A stretch of DNA of 64,000 nucleotides from Nitrosomonas sp. Its GTDB lineage: Bacteria; Pseudomonadota; Gammaproteobacteria; Burkholderiales; Nitrosomonadaceae. How positions within the stretch are numbered: position 1 is the stretch's first letter; the number at the start of each line of letters is the position of its first letter. Under the pieces are notes generated by a model. The model made no database searches. It was not told the origin of the DNA and worked only from the letters and a program-made list of their open reading frames with translations. Below are positions 28,434-37,783 of this stretch, piece after piece. The DNA is taken from positions 38,066 through 102,065 of the forward strand of contig JAJSDU010000005.1 of NCBI GenBank assembly GCA_028577615.1, in the 5' to 3' direction. The position numbers and the translations under genes are program-made.

Positions 28434-30150
28434 TTGTCTTGCCTCCTTTTAGGCCTTTAATTCGGGTCATTGCACTTGTCATTGCTGCTAAAGCGTTCCG
28501 CCTTCGGGTGATCAGTAAGTAGATCAGAATACCGGCAATAAAGCCGCCGATTAAATTCATCATGGTGGTTTTTGTTTCAGGATTGAAGCCTGAACGCACA
28601 CCTGGCGGACCTAGAAAGCCGGCTTCGTCCATGTGTTGCCAGATAGGCAATCTTCTTTGATAGTATTCCTTGGTAAAGTAAATGGACAGATCAGTGCCGT
28701 GTGCTGCAATGGGCATGCCGACTTCGTCAAGATAGGATTTGTAAGTGATCATGCTCATACTGCCACCTTCGCTCATGCCGTCGGTCGTTATGCCTTTTTC
28801 GCGATGATCGTGAAAAAGCCATGCGCCCTCACCATAACTGTGCAATCCGTCATTCGTTGTATCGAGTAGCAGATCTAATCGTTGCGCGGGTGCCATATCA
28901 AATACATCGCGAGTGATCCACGCCATTGGATTATGCTCGGTGCCGTCGTAATGTGTAATCGTTGCATGGTGGCCGTGCGTATGAATTGCAACTAGCTCAC
29001 CGCCGCTGTTCAGCATTCGCAGTTTAATTTTTTGATCCGGTTCGGCAATAATCATGGATTCCCGTAGTGTATAGGGGAACGACAAACCGTTTAAAGTGAA
29101 GTAATCTTCGGTTGAATCGGTCATATCATACCTGCGGTTCATTTCCCGCGCGATCAGTCTCGGATCGTTATATTTCTGAATGATCTGAGTCAGTTCTTTA
29201 TCCATGGCATGATAATGCAGGTCGTATTCCTGATCGTAGTGCTCCTTGACGGCTACTGACGGATGACGGACTTTGCCGCCACCAACATTCAATGTCTGCA
29301 ACCAGTTATTCGGACGGTTTTCTTCGATGATAATCATGCCGGCCAATCCCATCGCCAGATGTGTATGTGTCTGAACATGGCAGTGATAAAACATGGTTCC
29401 GGGCTGGCGCGCCTGAAATTCATAGACACGTCTTTGACCGGGCATCAAATCGAGTTCACTGAATTGCGGCACCCCGTCGTTGCCATATTTTCCGCCGTTA
29501 TATTCGTGATGGGAAAAAGGATGATCCACGCCATGCAAATGGATGGTGTGCGGGAAATAATGCGTATTTTCCACAACAATCTGAACAATGTCGCCAACTT
29601 CAACCCGGATTACCGGGGACGGTAAGCGTAATAAATAATTGGCACGAAGACTTTCGAAGTTCTCAGTTGACATGCCGCTGGTTTTGGGGGCAAAAACCCA
29701 CGCGCCGGGTGTTATGCCGGGTGCGATTTCAAATTGGGGTACTAAACCTTCGAAATCAGGCGTCCGTCCGTTAAGTTCAATCACTTCAAGCTTGATGGTA
29801 ATGCGGTCAGGGTCACCATCGCCATCAAGATCATCGGTCTTGATGACGGCATCGGGCGACAGACCGGTCTCCATCAGTGTATTCATGGAGATATTGTTGG
29901 TTCCCTTGACAACGGCTGCGATCAAATAGGGATTGTCCGGGCTGCATTGTTCTGAAGCTTCAATCTGAACGCCTTCGATGACCTGAGCCTTGCGCCATGA
30001 GGCTGGTATTTTGGGATCACACATGGGTTCAACTTCTAACGCTGCGGGATCGACTTTTACGGTTTCAGGCAATTTCAAAGACGCCTGCGCGTTTGTCGTA
30101 GTAAATATCCCACAAAAAGCCAAAATGGCCATAAAATAACGTATTGGCAT
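28426..30150 (-). CDS. Multicopper oxidase with type-1 site in the first cupredoxin domain
   Basis: A 574-aa exported, membrane-anchored copper oxidase. Signal peptide 1-22; a DDLDGDGDPDRI calcium-loop-like segment at 106-117. The first copper motif is H201TIH204LH206G. The second, FYH256C257H258VQTHTH with M267, carries the type-1 Cys. Later motifs are AIH390TH392GHH and LFH447DH449REK, where the usual last-domain Cys is Asp. Having the type-1 site in domain 1 recalls the two-domain type C oxidases, of which the Nitrosomonas europaea blue copper oxidase is the structural example, but this protein is much longer. A C-terminal helix (about 531-550) ends in a basic tail. Substrate unknown; copper, nitric-oxide-related or electron-transfer roles are all possible. 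Confidence 0.78.
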   Translation of the reverse strand: MPIRYFMAILAFCGIFTTTNAQASLKLPETVKVDPAALEVEPMCDPKIPASWRKAQVIEGVQIEASEQCSPDNPYLIAAVVKGTNNISMNTLMETGLSPDAVIKTDDLDGDGDPDRITIKLEVIELNGRTPDFEGLVPQFEIAPGITPGAWVFAPKTSGMSTENFESLRANYLLRLPSPVIRVEVGDIVQIVVENTHYFPHTIHLHGVDHPFSHHEYNGGKYGNDGVPQFSELDLMPGQRRVYEFQARQPGTMFYHCHVQTHTHLAMGLAGMIIIEENRPNNWLQTLNVGGGKVRHPSVAVKEHYDQEYDLHYHAMDKELTQIIQKYNDPRLIAREMNRRYDMTDSTEDYFTLNGLSFPYTLRESMIIAEPDQKIKLRMLNSGGELVAIHTHGHHATITHYDGTEHNPMAWITRDVFDMAPAQRLDLLLDTTNDGLHSYGEGAWLFHDHREKGITTDGMSEGGSMSMITYKSYLDEVGMPIAAHGTDLSIYFTKEYYQRRLPIWQHMDEAGFLGPPGVRSGFNPETKTTMMNLIGGFIAGILIYLLITRRRNALAAMTSAMTRIKGLKGGKTNG

Positions 30151-30558
30151 TTCAACACACCTTTTCAGTTTATTGTATTCAAATTTAACTGTTATATTGT
30201 CGGCCAGTTAACCGGGGTCTTGTTTATTCCCAGAACCCAGAACAGGACTGGCGCTAAAAAACAGAATTTCCTTATAGTTTTATGAAGTTTTCTCAAAAAT
30301 GATTATTTTAAAATGCACCCTTTGTGGTGGAAAGTCTGCAACATGACACCAGGGTTGGATTTCATGACTTTTCGAATTGCTTGTCATTCCAATCAGCTAA
30401 AATGACCATTATACAGAACCCTGAGAATCCTGTATCTCCTCTGTGGTCATTTCTTTTTGGGTAAAATAGCGACTCATCATTTATCTGTAAAGTCTTACAT
30501 ATACACCCTCGGTATTTTTGCATTTAGACAAATGACAAAGACCGGTAATTCTTATTTT
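30151..30558. promoter_or_regulatory. Divergent control region, multicopper oxidase versus RND operon
   Basis: 408 AT-rich bases between the two divergent starts. The clearest structure is a stepped hairpin: AAATGACC (30400-30407) with GGTCATTT (30445-30452), and inside it ATACAG (30411-30416) with CTGTAT (30430-30435). On the plus strand it is followed by a T-rich run, so it could be a leader attenuator or a regulator site for the RND genes. No regulator gene lies next to it. Confidence 0.35.
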
Positions 30559-31692
30559 ATGAAAAAATTTTTGCTGCCAGTTTTAATATTAAACGTTTTT
30601 TTTCTTTTGTTTGCCTGCAGCGACCAGACATCGACGGAAGAGCGGGTGGCAGGGGAGTTGTTGCCGGTCGGTGTGCTGCGCATGCAGCCAGCTACGGTAC
30701 CTGTCAGTGCTGAAACTGTTGCACTGACGGAAGGAGCGAAAGAAATTGAAATACGCCCGAGAGTTGGCGGCATTGTTTTGAGACGTTTCTTTCATGAAGG
30801 CATGGCTGTCAGCGCGGGTGAACCGCTGTATCAGATAGACCCCGAACCTTTCCGCAGGGCGCTGGCTGAAGTCGAAGCGGAATTCCTCGAGCAAAGCATA
30901 CAGGTCATGCGGGCCAATACTGAAAGAAATCGCCACGAAAAGCTGCTGGCCGAGAATTTTGTCAGTCAGCGCGCGTATGATAATGCATATGCTGAATTCA
31001 AATTGAGTGAAGCCGCATTGCACAGTTTAAAAGCGCGCGTGCAGCAGGCAAAACTTGAATTGTCCTATACAACGGTGAGAGCGCCCATTGATGGTATTAC
31101 CGGCCGTTCTCTGGTTTCTGAAGGTGTTCTCGCGGCGGCGAATACCAGTGTATTGACGACTATGGCGCAGATTTCACCGATCTGGGTGCGTTTCAGTTTT
31201 TCCGACAATGAACTTGGCCGTTTCGGAGGACGGCTGAATGAACAGAATGTCGATGAAGTTCGCCTTGTTCTACCGGATGGTGAAGTATATCCATACAAGG
31301 GCAGCATTAATTTTGCCGCCAGCACGATAGATCCGCTGATTGGCACGCAGCAGCTCAGGGCGACGTTTGAAAACACCGAGCAACGTGTGTTGCCCGGCCA
31401 GTTTGTGCGTGTCCGTGTTGTCGCCGGGGAAACCAGTGATGTATTCCTGCTGCCGCAGCGTGCGGTGATGACTTCGGATCTCGGCCGATACGTGTATGTT
31501 GTCGATGAGCGTAATACGGTTACTGTGCGTCCGGTAACCGTAGGTGAATGGATAGGCAAAGACTGGGTGATACTTGATGGCTTGCAGACCGGTGATCGCG
31601 TGGCGGTGGATAATCTGATCCGGTTAGGCCCGGATATGCAGATTGATCCGCAATTGCTCGATTCATCCGAAGTTTTGTCCTATACACACTGA
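30559..31692 (+). CDS. RND efflux periplasmic adaptor (membrane fusion protein), lipoprotein
   Basis: A 377-aa AcrA/MexA-type adaptor that links an inner-membrane RND pump to an outer-membrane channel. The signal ends in lipobox LLFAC, so Cys20 is lipidated. Next come a lipoyl half-motif (RPRVGGIVLRRFFHEGMAV, GEPLYQIDP), a helical hairpin (about residues 95-150), the second lipoyl half (LSYTTVRAPIDGITG) and beta-barrel/membrane-proximal domains (LLPQRAVMTSDLGRYVYVV). ATG at 30559 gives the proper lipoprotein signal; 34 codons upstream are open but unlike the family. The permease follows after 32 bases. Confidence 0.92.
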   Translation: MKKFLLPVLILNVFFLLFACSDQTSTEERVAGELLPVGVLRMQPATVPVSAETVALTEGAKEIEIRPRVGGIVLRRFFHEGMAVSAGEPLYQIDPEPFRRALAEVEAEFLEQSIQVMRANTERNRHEKLLAENFVSQRAYDNAYAEFKLSEAALHSLKARVQQAKLELSYTTVRAPIDGITGRSLVSEGVLAAANTSVLTTMAQISPIWVRFSFSDNELGRFGGRLNEQNVDEVRLVLPDGEVYPYKGSINFAASTIDPLIGTQQLRATFENTEQRVLPGQFVRVRVVAGETSDVFLLPQRAVMTSDLGRYVYVVDERNTVTVRPVTVGEWIGKDWVILDGLQTGDRVAVDNLIRLGPDMQIDPQLLDSSEVLSYTH

Positions 31693-31724
31693 GATAGACA
31701 TAAAACGGACATTTTCAGCCCAGT

Positions 31725-34700
31725 ATGACGAAGTTTTTTATTACACGCCCGATCTTTGCTTCCGTATTGTCAATCATTATAGTCCTGGCAGGCATTGCCG
31801 CGGCTTTTCAGTTGCCGATCGCGCAATATCCCCAGATAACACCTCCTGTGGTGCAGGTAACCGCGAGATTCCCGGGCGCCAGCGCGGAAACGCTGATTAA
31901 AACCGTTGCCGCACCTATTGAAGAACAGCTCAGCGGCGTCGATGATTTGCTGTACTTCAATTCAAGTGCCGATTCGAGCGGACAGCTGACGATTACTGTT
32001 ACATTTGAAATCGGTACCGATATCGATCTGGCGACATTTAATATCAGTAACCGGGTGAATATCGCCTTGCCGCGGCTGCCGGATGAAGTTCGGCGATCCG
32101 GCATTACCATACAGAAGCGCGCCAACGATTTATTGCTTGTCTTTGCGATAACGTCGCAGAATAAAGACCATACGCCGCTATTCCTGGGCAACTATATTAC
32201 CAACAATTTTCTGGATGACCTGAAGCGATCGCGCGGTGTGGGTGAAGCGCGTATTTTCGGTGCGCAGGATTACTCCATGCGCATCTGGCTGCAGCCGGAC
32301 AAGATGGCACAACTGGGGATAACCACCAGCGATATCGCAACGGCGATACGCGCGCAGAATGCGCAGTACGCCGCCGGAAAAATTGGCCAGGACCCGGCTT
32401 TGCCGGATCAGCAACTGGTCTATACCGTAACTGCAAAAGGACGGCTGACTGAGCCTGAAGAGTTCGGTAATATTATCCTGCGCGCCGATGGGACGCGCGG
32501 CGTGCTGTATCTGAAGGATGTAGCGCGCATAGAACTCGGCGCGCAGGAATATAATATCGTTAACATGCTCAATGGCGTGCCGGGAGTTGGCATCGGTATT
32601 TTTTTGCAGACTGGCGCCAATGCGCTGGACACCGCCGCCGAAATCAAATCCAAAATGGAAGAACTGCGGCCGCTTTTTCCAGAAGGCATGCAATATGTGC
32701 TGCCGTATGACACCAGTCAATTTGTCAAAGCGTCTATCTGGGAAGTGGTCAAGACGCTTGGCGAGGCGATGATTCTGGTGGTGCTGGTCGTTTATCTTTT
32801 TTTACATACCTGGCGGGCAACGCTGATTCCGATTATCGCCGTGCCCATTTCCTTGATCGGTACTTTTGCCGGACTGTGGCTGCTGGGCTATTCGATTAAT
32901 ACCATGACATTGTTTGCTATGGTGTTGTCCATCGGTATTGTCGTGGATGACGCAATCGTCGTGCTGGAAAATATCGAACGCCTGATGACGGAGGAAAAAC
33001 TGTCGCCGCTGGATGCGGCGATTAAGGCCATGCAGCAGGTATCCAGCGCGGTAGTCGCCATGACCTTGGTATTGGCTGCGGTATTCGTGCCGGTTGCCTT
33101 TCTCGGTGGCATGGCTGGAGAGTTGTACCGTCAATTTGCGGTAACGGTCGCCGTTGCCGGTGTTATTTCTGGGGTTGTGGCACTGACGCTGACGCCAGCG
33201 CTATGCGCCCTGCTGCTCCAGTCCGCTCAACAGCACGCCGCATTTTTCGAATGGTTTAACCGTATCTTCAATCGTGTGCGTAATTTTTATGTCGGCAGGG
33301 TCAATGCGGCGATACACAATGTCGGCGTCAGTGTTTTAATCTTTGCGGCCTTTATCGCGGGCGTCGGTTACCTGTTGAAGATTATTCCGGGTAGCCTCGT
33401 GCCGCCTGAAGACCAGGGTTATGTGATTGCTGCGGTGATATTGCCGGACAGCGCATCGCTATCCCGCACGACCGCTACGACCGATGCCATTCGTGTTGAA
33501 ATCGAGAAAAACAAGGATGTCGCTTTCCAGTTTGCCGTGAATGGACTGGATTTTATCGGTGGCGGCAATAAAACCAATGTGTCCACGATGTTTACCCGGA
33601 TGACTGAGTGGTCGGAACGTGAATCGACGGCGGATGATCTGGTCGGACGGGTGTTCGCAGCCGGTGCGCAACAGAAAGATGGTCTGGCGGTTGCTTTCAA
33701 TCCGCCTGCAATCCGGGGACTTGGCAGTACCGGCGGGTTTGAGCTCTACGTGCAGAGCCGTACTAGTTCGGATCCGCAGCGTCTGGCCAAAGTTGTCGAT
33801 GATTTTATGGCGGCTTTGACGCAGGATCCGAAGATTGCGTCGATCAACGCATTTTACCGCACCCGGGTGCCGCAGTTTTACATTCACGTCGATGAAGCCA
33901 AGGCGATTTCGCAGGGCATTGCAATTACGGATATTTATGAAACCTTGCAGAGCACTATGGGGTCGCTGTATGTGAATGATTTCAACCGGGCCGGGCGTAC
34001 TTACCGTGTTCAGCTACAGGCCGATGCGGCATTCCGGATGAAACCGGAGGATGTTGGCAAGGTTTATGTGCGTTCAAAGGCCGGGCAGATGGTGCCATTG
34101 TCAGCTTTAATCCGAATCGAGCATGTCATCGGCGCCGAACAACTGGAACGCTTCAATGGATTGTTGTCGGCCAAACTCATCGGCAGCGGCATTGCCGGTC
34201 TCAGCTCGGGTGAAGCGATAGCCCTGGTTGAGCGAATTGCCGAACAGGTATTGCCGGAGGGTTATCAAATCGCGTGGACGGGCAAGGCGTTTCAGGAAAA
34301 GCGCACTGGCGCCGCAGCTGTTTTTGCGTTCAGTTTGGCGATTATCATGGTGTTCCTGATCCTGGCGGCGCAGTTTGAGACCTGGGCGCTGCCGCTTGCG
34401 GTAATCATGGCGGTGCCTTTCGCCATGGCGGGTGCTTTGCTGGCTGTATTGTTGCGGGATATGCCGAACGACATCTATTTTCAGATCGGTATGGTGACAC
34501 TCATTGGGTTGGCGGCAAAAAATGCGATCCTGCTGGTGGAATTCGCCAATCAGAAAATGAAAGCTGGTATGGATGTGACGCGTGCGGCGCTGGAATCGGC
34601 GCAACTGCGTTTTCGCCCGATTGTAATGACTTCAATGGCATTTATATTGGGTGTCGTGCCGCTGGTTATTGCCACGGGAGCCGGTTCGGCCGCGCGTCAG

Positions 34701-34880
34701 TCGATGGGTACCGGTGTATTCGGCGGAATGATTCTGGCCGCGTTTGTATCCACCGTCTTTGTTCCACTGTTTTTTTCCTGGTTTGTTGCGGGGAGGAAGG
34801 CGTCGCCGCCCGCTATGCGCTGGAGAAAATCTGCGTCAATGGTCGCCGCGCCGCTGCATAAACCGGTTAAAAAACGATAA
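31725..34880 (+). CDS. RND efflux permease, HAE1 (AcrB/MexB) family
   Basis: A 1051-aa proton-driven trimeric pump. It starts with MTKFFITRPIFASVLSIIIVL and has the expected two halves, each with a large periplasmic loop. The proton-relay pair D408-D409 in GIVVDDAIVVLENIE and the downstream GLAAKNAILLVEFA mark it as HAE1 (multidrug/hydrophobic substrate) rather than the heavy-metal CusA type, despite the copper proteins next door. No outer-membrane factor or regulator gene is adjacent; the next gene is aroKB after 82 bases. An OMF from elsewhere would have to complete the pump. Confidence 0.95.
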   Translation: MTKFFITRPIFASVLSIIIVLAGIAAAFQLPIAQYPQITPPVVQVTARFPGASAETLIKTVAAPIEEQLSGVDDLLYFNSSADSSGQLTITVTFEIGTDIDLATFNISNRVNIALPRLPDEVRRSGITIQKRANDLLLVFAITSQNKDHTPLFLGNYITNNFLDDLKRSRGVGEARIFGAQDYSMRIWLQPDKMAQLGITTSDIATAIRAQNAQYAAGKIGQDPALPDQQLVYTVTAKGRLTEPEEFGNIILRADGTRGVLYLKDVARIELGAQEYNIVNMLNGVPGVGIGIFLQTGANALDTAAEIKSKMEELRPLFPEGMQYVLPYDTSQFVKASIWEVVKTLGEAMILVVLVVYLFLHTWRATLIPIIAVPISLIGTFAGLWLLGYSINTMTLFAMVLSIGIVVDDAIVVLENIERLMTEEKLSPLDAAIKAMQQVSSAVVAMTLVLAAVFVPVAFLGGMAGELYRQFAVTVAVAGVISGVVALTLTPALCALLLQSAQQHAAFFEWFNRIFNRVRNFYVGRVNAAIHNVGVSVLIFAAFIAGVGYLLKIIPGSLVPPEDQGYVIAAVILPDSASLSRTTATTDAIRVEIEKNKDVAFQFAVNGLDFIGGGNKTNVSTMFTRMTEWSERESTADDLVGRVFAAGAQQKDGLAVAFNPPAIRGLGSTGGFELYVQSRTSSDPQRLAKVVDDFMAALTQDPKIASINAFYRTRVPQFYIHVDEAKAISQGIAITDIYETLQSTMGSLYVNDFNRAGRTYRVQLQADAAFRMKPEDVGKVYVRSKAGQMVPLSALIRIEHVIGAEQLERFNGLLSAKLIGSGIAGLSSGEAIALVERIAEQVLPEGYQIAWTGKAFQEKRTGAAAVFAFSLAIIMVFLILAAQFETWALPLAVIMAVPFAMAGALLAVLLRDMPNDIYFQIGMVTLIGLAAKNAILLVEFANQKMKAGMDVTRAALESAQLRFRPIVMTSMAFILGVVPLVIATGAGSAARQSMGTGVFGGMILAAFVSTVFVPLFFSWFVAGRKASPPAMRWRKSASMVAAPLHKPVKKR

Positions 34881-34962
34881 GTCTAACGGTTAGGCAACCT
34901 GTTAAAATAGCCTGGAAATAAAATGATATGTTAACCAGGTGCGCCGCAAAAAACAGTCCTTC

Positions 34963-36660
34963 ATGAGTAACCGTAAAAAATCGACCGTCTTTGATAAAAA
35001 GACGAAATTGGCCTTGGGTAACGTCAACATTATTCTCGTCGGCATGATGGGCGCCGGGAAAACAACGATAGGCAAATCGCTGGCCAGATATACCGGAAAA
35101 CAGTTTTTTGATAGCGATCACGAAATTCAGGAGCGTACCGGCGTTAAAATTCCGGTGATTTTTGAAATTGAAGGCGAATCCGGGTTTCGTAAGCGTGAGT
35201 CTCAGGTTTTGCGCCGACTGGTCAGAAAGACGGATATTGTTTTGGCTACCGGCGGTGGCGCGATACTCAGCAAGGATAACCGCCGTTTTCTGAAGCAAAG
35301 CGGGATAGTGGTTTATTTGAGAGCAACAGTAAACGATTTATACTGCCGGACGCGGCATGATAAAAACAGGCCGTTGCTGCAAACCAAAGATTTGCGGGCA
35401 AAATTAACCGAGCTCTACGCGCAGCGTGATCAGTTTTACCGCGAAACAGCACATATCATTATCGATACTGGCAAACAGAATATCAGTTCTCTGATCAGAG
35501 AACTGATTGACCGGATGATTGCTTTTGACTCAGGACAACCCATTGATAAAGAACATACTATGCGAACCCTATCAGTAGAATTTTCAGCTTCAGCAGAAAA
35601 ACGCAATTATCCGATTTATATCGGCAATGGCATACTCGCCCGGGCAGAGCTGATTGTCTCCTGTCTGCAGCAGAAGCGTGTGGCGATCGTCAGCAACAAC
35701 ACGGTTGCGCCGCTATATCTGGACAAGCTCAGCACGGCGCTGGAAAGTAATGGCGTGCGGACGATACCCATCATTATTGCGGATGGCGAAGCGTATAAAA
35801 ACTGGGAAACGCTGAATGTGATTTATGACGCGTTATTAAAAAATCATTGCGAGCGCAACACCACGATACTTGCCTTGGGCGGTGGTGTAGTGGGCGATCT
35901 GACGGGCTTTGCGGCTGCAACCTATCTGCGCGGTGTACCGTTTATCCAGATACCGACAACGTTGCTGGCGCAGGTTGATTCTTCCGTCGGTGGCAAAACC
36001 GGCATCAATCATGCATTAGGCAAGAATATGATCGGCGCGTTTTATCAGCCGCGCATGGTGCTGACCGACAGCGCAACGCTGGATACGCTGCCGGACCGGG
36101 AACTGCGCGCCGGCCTGGCCGAAATCATCAAGTACGGGTTGATCCGCGATCCCGTATTTTTCGAGTGGCTCGAGCAGAATATGCAGCGACTGCTGGCGCG
36201 TGACCCGGTGACACTGATCGAAGCGATCCAGCGCAGTTGCGAGAACAAAGCGGAGATCGTCGCCGCGGATGAGCGGGAGAGTGGCGTGCGCGCATTGCTG
36301 AATCTCGGCCATACTTTCGGTCATGCAATAGAAAATGGCATGGGTTATGGCGTGTGGCTGCACGGCGAAGCCGTGGCAGCGGGAACGGTGCTGGCGGCCG
36401 AACTTTCCCGGCGCATGAAATTCATTCCTGAAGCAGACGTCATGCGCATTCGCAGAATTTTTCAGCAGGCAGGCCTGCCGGTCGAAGCGCCAAGAATGGA
36501 GCCGGAAAAATACCTTGAGCTGATGTCGCTGGATAAAAAAGTATCCGCAGGCAAGACGCGCTTTATCGTACTTAACCGTATCGGCGAGGCAGTCATGCGC
36601 GCGGACATTGCCCCCCGGTTGATTGTTGAGACATTGTCCGCCTGCATGATGCATGAATAA
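34963..36660 (+). CDS. aroKB: Fused shikimate kinase / 3-dehydroquinate synthase (AroKB)
   Basis: A 565-aa open frame joining two shikimate-pathway enzymes. Residues 20-190 are AroK, with Walker [20 protein letters not shown] (shikimate-binding Asp) and ATGGGAILS. From M200 onward is a complete AroB of 366 residues, with [16 protein letters not shown], the [20 protein letters not shown] active-site loop and [12 protein letters not shown]. In most proteobacteria the two are adjacent separate genes. Here no stop separates them, and the ancestral aroB start survives as an in-frame ATG at 35560, which could also serve as an internal start. A GTG at 34939 is an alternative N-terminus; neither start has a strong ribosome binding site. 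Confidence 0.9.
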   Translation: MSNRKKSTVFDKKTKLALGNVNIILVGMMGAGKTTIGKSLARYTGKQFFDSDHEIQERTGVKIPVIFEIEGESGFRKRESQVLRRLVRKTDIVLATGGGAILSKDNRRFLKQSGIVVYLRATVNDLYCRTRHDKNRPLLQTKDLRAKLTELYAQRDQFYRETAHIIIDTGKQNISSLIRELIDRMIAFDSGQPIDKEHTMRTLSVEFSASAEKRNYPIYIGNGILARAELIVSCLQQKRVAIVSNNTVAPLYLDKLSTALESNGVRTIPIIIADGEAYKNWETLNVIYDALLKNHCERNTTILALGGGVVGDLTGFAAATYLRGVPFIQIPTTLLAQVDSSVGGKTGINHALGKNMIGAFYQPRMVLTDSATLDTLPDRELRAGLAEIIKYGLIRDPVFFEWLEQNMQRLLARDPVTLIEAIQRSCENKAEIVAADERESGVRALLNLGHTFGHAIENGMGYGVWLHGEAVAAGTVLAAELSRRMKFIPEADVMRIRRIFQQAGLPVEAPRMEPEKYLELMSLDKKVSAGKTRFIVLNRIGEAVMRADIAPRLIVETLSACMMHE

Positions 36661-37777
36661 CCTCGCCCCGTATGCCGTCTCCGAAAGCAATACGCGCGGC
36701 AGGATCGTCAATGAAGCACCACCGTCCGGACGCAGCGAATTTCAGCGTGACCGCGACAGAATCATTCATTCCAAAGCCTTCCGGCGTCTTGAATACAAAA
36801 CGCAGGTATTTGTCAATCATGAAGGCGATTTATTCCGCACACGGCTGACGCATAGCCTGGAAGTGGCGCAAATCGCCCGCTCCATTGCGCGCAATTTGCG
36901 CCTGAACGAAGATCTGGTTGAGGCCATCACCTTGGCGCATGACCTGGGACACACGCCGTTCGGCCATGCCGGGCAGGATGCGCTGAATCAATGCATGAAG
37001 GCCTACGGAGGATTTGAGCATAACCTGCAATCGTTGCGCGTGGTTGATGTTCTCGAAGAACGCTATGCCGAGTTTGACGGATTGAATTTATGTTTTGAAA
37101 CGCGCGCGGGAATTTTAAAGCATTCTTCCCGGAAAAACGCGCGCAGCCTGGGCACAGTGGGCGAACGCTTTCTCCTGAATCAACGCCCGTCGCTCGAAGC
37201 GCAGCTGGCCAATCTTGCCGATGAGATTGCCTACAATAACCATGACGTCGACGACGGCCTGCGCTCCGGTCTGGTTGATCTGGAACAGTTACAGGAAATC
37301 GACATCTTTTCGCGTCACTGGTCGGCGATTAAGCAAAAATATCCTGCGCTCGCCGAACGTCGACTGATCCACGAGACAGTCAGAGCCATGATCAATACCG
37401 TGGCAACTGACCTGACCGTGCAGAGCGCGCGCAACATCAAGGAAGCCCGGCTAAATGATCTGGCCGGTGTTTATGCGGCTGCACCGCTGATCGGCTTCAG
37501 TCCTGCGATTAAGAAAGCGCAGCTGGAACTCAAAAAATTCCTCCATGAGCATCTGTATCTGCATTTTCGTGTCACGCGCATGAGTAACAAGGCTTCGCAT
37601 ATCATTCGGCGATTATTCGATGCGTTCAGTGCCAATGCGCGCCTGCTTCCGGATAAGCACCAGCTGAAATTCAAACAGATCGGTCATCAGGCCATCGCGG
37701 ATTACATCGCCGGCATGACCGACCGGTATGCCATCAAGGAATACCAGCGGCTATTCGCTGTTGGACCAACCGATTGA
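36653..37777 (+). CDS. dgt: Deoxyguanosinetriphosphate triphosphohydrolase-like protein
   Basis: A 374-aa HD-domain hydrolase that splits dNTPs to nucleoside and triphosphate, lowering or balancing nucleotide pools. Metal-binding motifs are [15 protein letters not shown] (His) and [17 protein letters not shown] (HD), with [12 protein letters not shown] as the third Asp site, broken across the family spacing. The length fits the shorter class-2 dGTPase-like proteins rather than E. coli Dgt (505 aa), so substrate specificity is uncertain. The start lies eight bases inside the end of aroKB, suggesting coupling. It is convergent with prfB, six bases apart. Confidence 0.9.
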   Translation: MNNLAPYAVSESNTRGRIVNEAPPSGRSEFQRDRDRIIHSKAFRRLEYKTQVFVNHEGDLFRTRLTHSLEVAQIARSIARNLRLNEDLVEAITLAHDLGHTPFGHAGQDALNQCMKAYGGFEHNLQSLRVVDVLEERYAEFDGLNLCFETRAGILKHSSRKNARSLGTVGERFLLNQRPSLEAQLANLADEIAYNNHDVDDGLRSGLVDLEQLQEIDIFSRHWSAIKQKYPALAERRLIHETVRAMINTVATDLTVQSARNIKEARLNDLAGVYAAAPLIGFSPAIKKAQLELKKFLHEHLYLHFRVTRMSNKASHIIRRLFDAFSANARLLPDKHQLKFKQIGHQAIADYIAGMTDRYAIKEYQRLFAVGPTD

Positions 37778-37783
37778 TCGAAT

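Noticed and set aside
31725-34880. Assignment of the RND pump as a CusA-type copper exporter
   Set aside because: The permease has the HAE1 Asp pair and sequence pattern, and no CusB/CusF-like features were seen in the adaptor; proximity to copper proteins alone is not enough.
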